Assembly: GCA_031551355.1 (NCBI GenBank)
Contig: JAVBNT010000010.1
Span: 62,001-126,000, forward strand
Direction of reading: 5' to 3'
Origin: JAVBNT01 sp031551355
GTDB lineage: Bacteria; Vulcanimicrobiota; CADAWZ01
Length of the DNA: 64,000 bases
Both the position numbers and the translations under genes were made by a program. Of the stretch, positions 59,344 to 64,000 are shown in pieces (positions within the stretch are counted from its first letter, which is position 1; each line of letters opens with the position of its first letter). The notes below the pieces were generated by a model, which did no database searches, was not told the origin of the DNA, and was given only the letters and a program-made list of their open reading frames with translations.

Positions 59344-60069
59344 GCTGCCATCATCTCTTCTGACACTTTTTTCCCTGTCAAGCTGTTCGTTGAACCAGTT
59401 TTCAAAATCGTCCCAGCGGTCGGTTTTATCTGTCTTGGGAGCCTGAGAGACCTGAGCAGGCGGTTTGTCCGGAGTTTGTCTGCTCTGCCCGTATGGCGGC
59501 TGGCTTTTCACAGGTGATGACGTAATATTTTTTTCCTGAGACGCTTTTGTGTCAACGGTTTTTCTGACCTCAAAATCCGATGACGCAAATCCGGTTTGGC
59601 TGTCAGATTTTTTTACATCTATAACATCTTTTACAGTTATAGTTTTTCTGGTAATGGGAGCTTTTTTCTTCTGATCAGAATTATCTGCGGTTTTCGGCCT
59701 GGAAACACCTAAAAGCCTGCCCCTTTGCGCAGACCAGATGGTCTGCAGTTCATGGCGGTCAAACATAATTCCCTTACACACCTGGCAAAAATCTACCGAA
59801 ATATTTTCCTTATTAATAACCTGTAGTTGGCTGTAGCATTCCGGACAGGTTCTCTCTCCCTCTTTTACCGTTTCCGAAACCATTTTAAAAGAGTCAACAG
59901 CATTAAGCTCCATCGGCAGCGAGGACATCGCCAGAATATCGTTAATACAGTTACCGCTGATCCACACGCTGCCGCATATTGAACATAAATAAGCGGTATG
60001 GCTCTTGCCAGGTATATTAACGGTTATTTCCGCCATCATAAAACTGCAGGCAGGACAATTAAAAAACAT
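59296..60069 (-). CDS. Zinc-ribbon (TFIIB-type) protein, putative membrane/regulatory factor
   Basis: A 257-residue protein with two zinc ribbons: CPACSFMMAEITVNIPGK with CSICGSVWISG, and CPECYSQLQVINKENISVDF with CQVCKGIMFDRHEL, the latter being the zf-TFIIB form that ends W/F-D-x-x-E-L. From about 130 the chain is basic and disordered (KKKAPITRKTITVKDVIDVK, then a Pro/Ser-rich part) and ends in an amphipathic helix. Function is unknown. GGAGG lies 10 bases before ATG 60069 (TTG at 60072 is the alternative). The 3' end overlaps the convergent DTW gene by 48 bases. The promoter is shared with no neighbour. Confidence 0.72.
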   Translation of the reverse strand: MFFNCPACSFMMAEITVNIPGKSHTAYLCSICGSVWISGNCINDILAMSSLPMELNAVDSFKMVSETVKEGERTCPECYSQLQVINKENISVDFCQVCKGIMFDRHELQTIWSAQRGRLLGVSRPKTADNSDQKKKAPITRKTITVKDVIDVKKSDSQTGFASSDFEVRKTVDTKASQEKNITSSPVKSQPPYGQSRQTPDKPPAQVSQAPKTDKTDRWDDFENWFNEQLDREKSVRRDDGSLSVSGIFRDILFGGR

Positions 60070-60090
60070 CAATTGCTATCCTCCGAACTA

Positions 60091-61104
60091 CTATATAAGA
60101 ATATCATGCGAGCGGCGCAAAAGATCGCGCACCGGCAGATTATACGGACACTTTTGCTCACAGGCTCCGCAATCAATACAGTCCATAATATTTTTTTCAC
60201 AGGCTTTATATTTATCCTTCGCCCAATCAACAAGATGATACCTCTGATAATAAGCGTAAGCATTAAAAATAAGCGATATCGGTATTTTAGCAGGACACGG
60301 CTGACAGTAATCGCAGCGCCGGCAAAACTCTCTGCCGATAACCTCTTTTTCCTGCATAATAATCCTGTTTTCAAACTCACTGAGTGGTTTTATCTCCGAC
60401 AAAAACGGCTCCGCATTCGTTCTCAGCTGCACTTCATCATCCACTCCCGGAATCAGTGTATCAACAACTCCACGTGAGGCAATATACCGCAGGGAAAGCC
60501 CAATATTGCGGATAGCCCCTCCGCCAAGCGGCTTCATTGCGATTGTGCCCATTTCATATTTCTTAGCACGTTCAAAAACTTCAAGTCCATCGGTTTCAAT
60601 AAAGCTGAACGGATACTGCACTGTTTCAAAAATCTGTGAATCAATTGCGGAAATAATTGTATTATTGTTATGGGAAGTTATACCAAAATGCCTTATTTTC
60701 CCGTTTTTTTTCGCTTCAAGCAACGCTTTCAGTGCCCCGTCCTGCGAAATAATTTTTTCCAGCTCCTGCGCCGTTGTCACAAAATGGCACTGGTACAAAT
60801 CTATATAATCGCTGCGCAAATTTTTGAGACTGACTTCAATGTCAGCCTTCATTCCGGCGTAATCGCGCTTCATACTCTTGGTGGCAATAACAAACTTATC
60901 ACGGCCAAGTTTAGACAGGGCCGAGCCGATCAGTTCTTCACTAACCGTGTATCCTCTGGCGGTATCGACAAAGTTAATGTTCAGATTCAAAGCTTCATGT
61001 AAAATACTAAGAGCATTTTCCTCGTCAAACCTCTGAAGCGGGATTGCCCCTACCCCCATAAGCGAAACCGATAAATCCGTTTTCCCCAGTTTATTGTATT
61101 TCAT
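60091..61104 (-). CDS. Aldo/keto reductase with C-terminal ferredoxin domain
   Basis: A 337-residue oxidoreductase. The AKR barrel opens with KYNKLGKTDLSVSLMGVGAI, shows the catalytic Asp-Tyr region NFVDTARGYTVSEELIGSAL, the Lys in FVIATKSMKRD and the His in YQCHFV. The C-terminal extension has two Cys sets, CRRCDYCQPCP and CIDCGACEQKCP, likely [4Fe-4S] clusters. This AKR plus ferredoxin layout is common in anaerobes. The natural substrate is unknown. The gene stop is 19 bases before the zinc-ribbon gene start, so they may be one transcript. Confidence 0.9.
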   Translation of the reverse strand: MKYNKLGKTDLSVSLMGVGAIPLQRFDEENALSILHEALNLNINFVDTARGYTVSEELIGSALSKLGRDKFVIATKSMKRDYAGMKADIEVSLKNLRSDYIDLYQCHFVTTAQELEKIISQDGALKALLEAKKNGKIRHFGITSHNNNTIISAIDSQIFETVQYPFSFIETDGLEVFERAKKYEMGTIAMKPLGGGAIRNIGLSLRYIASRGVVDTLIPGVDDEVQLRTNAEPFLSEIKPLSEFENRIIMQEKEVIGREFCRRCDYCQPCPAKIPISLIFNAYAYYQRYHLVDWAKDKYKACEKNIMDCIDCGACEQKCPYNLPVRDLLRRSHDILI

Positions 61105-61132
61105 AGACCCAGTCTCTTTTCACAAAATAATT

Positions 61133-62500
61133 TCAGGACATAGCTGCCGTCTCCAATCCACCGGCAGGAGTCAAACCGTTTCTCATATCAAAATACAGCC
61201 AAACAGCCGTTGTCAGCGTAGACAAAAAATCAGACAGCGGGGCAGAATATAAAATTCCGTCAAAACCAAAAAATCTCGGCAAAATAAGCATCGCCGGAAT
61301 CAAAAAAATAAGCTGGCGTGTCATTGTAATCACAAGAGCCGGAAAAACTTTACCTACCGACTGAAAATAACAGGACCCCATGATCTGAAAACCAACAATC
61401 GGCATTGCCAAAAGCCAGACCTGCATACAACGCTTACCAAGATCCAAAAGCTCCTTTTTCCCATTAAACATCGAGAGCACATTATGCGGAAAAAGGGCCA
61501 CAAAACAATAACAAAGCAAAACAATAACCGTAGCGGCAATAGAAGCTTTTTTAAAAGTCTCAATAACACGGTCGTTCTTCCCTGCGCCGAAGTTATAGCC
61601 GATAATCGGCTGTGCCCCCTGGCTTACGCCGATTATCGGCATTATGATTATTGTCTGCACAGCCTGTACTATTCCCATAGCCGATAGGGCTAGATCGCCA
61701 CCGTAGAAGTAAAGGCTTTTGTTCATGATCACCATAACGAGACCGTTGATCGTCTGCAGTGCGAATGAAGGCATACCGATGGATACAACCTTTTTCATCA
61801 CATTCATATCAAAAGAAACAGTCTTGAAGGATAGCTTTACAGAAGATTTTCCGGAACGGAAATAAGCAATAACCCATGACATTGTCAAAGTCTGTCCAAG
61901 GACGGATGCCAATGCCGCACCAGTCATCCCCCAATGGAAAACATAAATCAGCACCGGAGCAACAACAATATAAGAAACTGCGCCGATAATCATCGTATAC
62001 ATGGCAACAGATGGACTGCCGTCAGCTCTGACAAAAGCATTGATGGTGAAGCTGAGCGCACCGAAAACAGAGCCGATAAGCATTATAGCCAAATATTCCG
62101 CAGCATAAGGCAAAGTCGATTCACTGGCGCCAAAGAAAAACAACATCTGAGGCATAAAAACACCGACAATAAGGCTGCATAAAACTGCGGTAACAATTGA
62201 AATTAAAATTGAATTACCCAGAACCTTCTCTGCAGTTACGGTATCCTTTTCACCAAGCTTTATCGAATAAAGAGAAGCACCGCCGATTGCCCCGATGCTG
62301 GCAAAAGCCATCATAACGAGTATAATCGGAAATGCTACCGACAAAGCCGCCAGACAGTTAATTCCCACATCGGAGTTGTTGCCGATATAGATTCTGGCAA
62401 TTATGTTATAGCATGAATGAACAACCATTCCCGTAACGGCCGGTAGAGAGAATTCCGTCAAAAGTTTCCAGATATTTTCCGTTTCAAGTCTTTTCTGCAT
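61133..62500 (-). CDS. MATE-family multidrug exporter
   Basis: A 455-residue inner-membrane antiporter with about twelve helices, moving drugs or other cations out in exchange for Na+ or H+. Typical segments are LLTEFSLPAVTGMVVHSCYN with IIARIYIGNN, AALSVAFPIILVMMAFASIG, IGAIGGASLYSIKLGEKDT and GVSQGAQPIIGYNFGAGKND in the second half. The duplicate halves are similar to each other. The substrate is not predictable. It has a weak ribosome binding site and lies 28 bases before the aldo/keto reductase gene, so the two may form an operon. Confidence 0.88.
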   Translation of the reverse strand: MQKRLETENIWKLLTEFSLPAVTGMVVHSCYNIIARIYIGNNSDVGINCLAALSVAFPIILVMMAFASIGAIGGASLYSIKLGEKDTVTAEKVLGNSILISIVTAVLCSLIVGVFMPQMLFFFGASESTLPYAAEYLAIMLIGSVFGALSFTINAFVRADGSPSVAMYTMIIGAVSYIVVAPVLIYVFHWGMTGAALASVLGQTLTMSWVIAYFRSGKSSVKLSFKTVSFDMNVMKKVVSIGMPSFALQTINGLVMVIMNKSLYFYGGDLALSAMGIVQAVQTIIIMPIIGVSQGAQPIIGYNFGAGKNDRVIETFKKASIAATVIVLLCYCFVALFPHNVLSMFNGKKELLDLGKRCMQVWLLAMPIVGFQIMGSCYFQSVGKVFPALVITMTRQLIFLIPAMLILPRFFGFDGILYSAPLSDFLSTLTTAVWLYFDMRNGLTPAGGLETAAMS

Positions 62501-62660
62501 AAAAACACCGTCAATAAATTAAATATTATTTAAAACCCGTACGTATTACCGGCAATCATCCTAATTATATCATAATACCATTAAAAAGTAACAAGGTATT
62601 ACCGGAACGCATGAAAAAATTATCTATTATAAAAGAACCTTAAAATTAAGGAGCAGTGCA

Positions 62661-62933
62661 ATGAGTATTTTTGAAATAATAATGCTCGTATGTTTTGGAG
62701 CCGCCTGGCCCGTATCAATATACAAACTCTGGAAAACAAAGTCAAGCGGAGGAAAAAGCAAACTATTCCTGAGCATAATAATACTCGGTTATCTGGCGGG
62801 AATACTTAACAAAATCTATTACAACATGGACGCCGTGCTATGGCTTTACGTCATCAACACAATAATGGTTTCCACAGATCTTTGTCTGGTAATAAAAAAT
62901 CAGAGACTCGAACGCCTGCAAACAAAATCATGA
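62661..62933 (+). CDS. Small three-helix membrane protein, SemiSWEET/PQ-loop-like
   Basis: A 90-residue protein with three predicted helices (IFEIIMLVCFGAAWPVSIYK, LFLSIIILGYLAGILNKIYY, LWLYVINTIMVSTDLCLVIK). The loop WPVSIYKLWKTKSSGGKS fits the PQ-loop pattern P-x-x-I/Q-Y-K-x-x-K-T-K-S of SemiSWEET sugar transporters, which work as dimers. The usual PQ is replaced by PV-S. AAGGAGCAG precedes the ATG. Function could be sugar transport or another role. Confidence 0.7.
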   Translation: MSIFEIIMLVCFGAAWPVSIYKLWKTKSSGGKSKLFLSIIILGYLAGILNKIYYNMDAVLWLYVINTIMVSTDLCLVIKNQRLERLQTKS

Positions 62934-63066
62934 AACCGTCAATATTTTCATCTTTTTTAAAGGATTTTAACATACATCCCGAAGAAATTTTTTAAAGTTG
63001 ACTTATAACTAAAACAAGCCTGGGACAAAGTTATCAATAAAATAATCATGCAAAGGAGTTTGTAAA

Positions 63067-64000
63067 ATGAATTTTGTATACCTTTCACCTCATTTTCCTC
63101 CAAATTTTTACCAATTTTGCCAGGGACTAAAACAATTCGGAGTAAATGTCCTCGGAATCGCCGACTCCCCGTATAATGAACTGGCTGCGGAACTGAAAAA
63201 CTCACTCACGGAATATTATAAAGTCGACAGTATGGAAAATTACGATTCGCTCGTAAAAGCGTTGGGATACTTCACACACAAATACGGAAAAATCGACAGA
63301 ATTGATTCTCACAATGAATATTGGCTGGAAACCGAGGCTAAACTCAGAACTGATTTTAATATTCATGGAATAAACGAAAAATCAATAAAAGACATAAAAT
63401 ATAAATCGCTGATGAAAAAGAAGTTTATCAAGGCAGGTTTAAATGTTGCCCGCGGCAAGGTTCTTCACAATCTTAAAGACGCCGAAAAGTTTATAAAAGA
63501 AGTCGGTTATCCCGTAGTGGCAAAACCTGACAAAGGTGTCGGTGCCTGTGATACGTTCAAAATAAAAAACGAAAAAGAACTTAAGGAATTTTTCGGAAAA
63601 AAACCGGCAGTCGATTATATTTTCGAAGAATTTATTGACGGAAGCATATACACCTTTGACGGTCTTACCGACAGAGACGGTAAAGCGGTCTTTTATACAT
63701 CCCACTTTTACGACAGTGTAATGGATTCAATAAGCAACGGCAACAGTGTATTCCTGTATTCGCTCAGGGACATACCGGCAGATCTTGTTGACGCCGGTAA
63801 AAAAATACTCAAAGAGTTTGACGTCTGCGAACGCCTGTTCCACTTCGAATTCTTCCGGACAAAAGAAAACAAACTCGTTGCTCTTGAAGTCAACATGCGC
63901 CCGCCGGGAGGCTATATGACCGACATGTTCAATTTTGCATGTGACATCAACATATACCGTGAATGGGCAAATATTGTTGTGAACAACACGTTTTCGGCAA
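63067..64000 (+). CDS. ATP-grasp domain protein (carbamoyl-phosphate-synthase-like), 3' end outside window
   Basis: The first 311 codons of an enzyme that runs past the window end. ATG at 63067 follows AAAGGAG. A preATP-grasp Rossmann-like part comes first (FVYLSPHFPPNFYQFCQGLK), then the ATP-grasp lid strands (KSLMKKKFIKAGLNVARGK and VGYPVVAKPDKGVGACDTFK) and the metal-binding end LVALEVNMRPPGGYMTDMF. Members ligate carboxylates to amines or thiols, making dipeptides, peptidyl tags or biotin-type products. The acceptor is unknown. Nothing in the available part is anomalous. Confidence 0.85.
   Translation, partial: MNFVYLSPHFPPNFYQFCQGLKQFGVNVLGIADSPYNELAAELKNSLTEYYKVDSMENYDSLVKALGYFTHKYGKIDRIDSHNEYWLETEAKLRTDFNIHGINEKSIKDIKYKSLMKKKFIKAGLNVARGKVLHNLKDAEKFIKEVGYPVVAKPDKGVGACDTFKIKNEKELKEFFGKKPAVDYIFEEFIDGSIYTFDGLTDRDGKAVFYTSHFYDSVMDSISNGNSVFLYSLRDIPADLVDAGKKILKEFDVCERLFHFEFFRTKENKLVALEVNMRPPGGYMTDMFNFACDINIYREWANIVVNNTFSA

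Overview
The window is about 64 kb of moderately AT-rich bacterial chromosome with no rRNA or tRNA gene that I can recognise. Several genes point to a diderm (Gram-negative-type) anaerobe: an OmpA-like peptidoglycan-binding domain, a bacterial alpha-2-macroglobulin paired with penicillin-binding protein 1C, several predicted lipoproteins, pyruvate phosphate dikinase, and an intact mercury-methylation pair (hgcA-hgcB). The phylum cannot be fixed from the sequence. An uncultivated or little-studied anaerobic lineage is the most natural guess, and that is inference.

Layout. 1-4 kb: the end of murI and a few small secreted or acetyltransferase genes. 4-5 kb: a repeat-rich spacer. 5-12.5 kb (minus strand): ppdK, then the tightly coupled dgt-dnaG-rpoD macromolecular-synthesis operon. 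12.6-14.6 kb: a secreted protein and a radical SAM enzyme. 14.7-24.2 kb (plus strand): an eight-gene cluster of a PspA/IM30 homologue, a substrate-binding protein fused to an OmpA domain, an ABC permease and ATPase, a membrane/coiled-coil protein, a AAA+ ATPase with a degenerate N-terminal half, an acidic coiled-coil protein and an HD phosphohydrolase. It looks like one envelope-associated machine. 24.3-25.6 kb: Nudix and TatD genes. 26-29.7 kb: three tandem ankyrin-repeat lipoproteins, the third carrying a one-base shift in its signal-peptide region. 30-35.7 kb: cinA, tcdA, a HAD phosphatase, a GAF/HD-GYP protein and a fourth ankyrin protein. 36-37.7 kb: arsR-like regulator, hgcA and hgcB, with paired operator-like palindromes upstream. 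37.7-42 kb: a HigBA-like toxin-antitoxin pair, mutY and a cyclase-family hydrolase. 42-54 kb (minus): a subtilisin-like protease with no visible signal peptide, a small secreted protein, speB, pbpC and a giant alpha-2-macroglobulin. 54-64 kb: a secreted Tyr/Pro/His-rich protein and a decayed paralogue of it, a beta-helix lipoprotein, an organophosphate transporter, a DTW-domain tRNA modification enzyme, a zinc-ribbon protein, an aldo/keto reductase, a MATE exporter, a SemiSWEET-like protein and the start of an ATP-grasp enzyme.

The most interesting items are the arsR-hgcAB locus, the PspA/ABC/OmpA/AAA+ cluster, a family of palindromic MITE-like repeats that sit at the 3' ends of cinA and the cyclase gene and near that of rpoD, and the ankyrin lipoprotein array. 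Start sites were moved from the longest open frame wherever a Shine-Dalgarno sequence or signal peptide favoured an internal start. All family names come from motif recognition by eye, not from searches.
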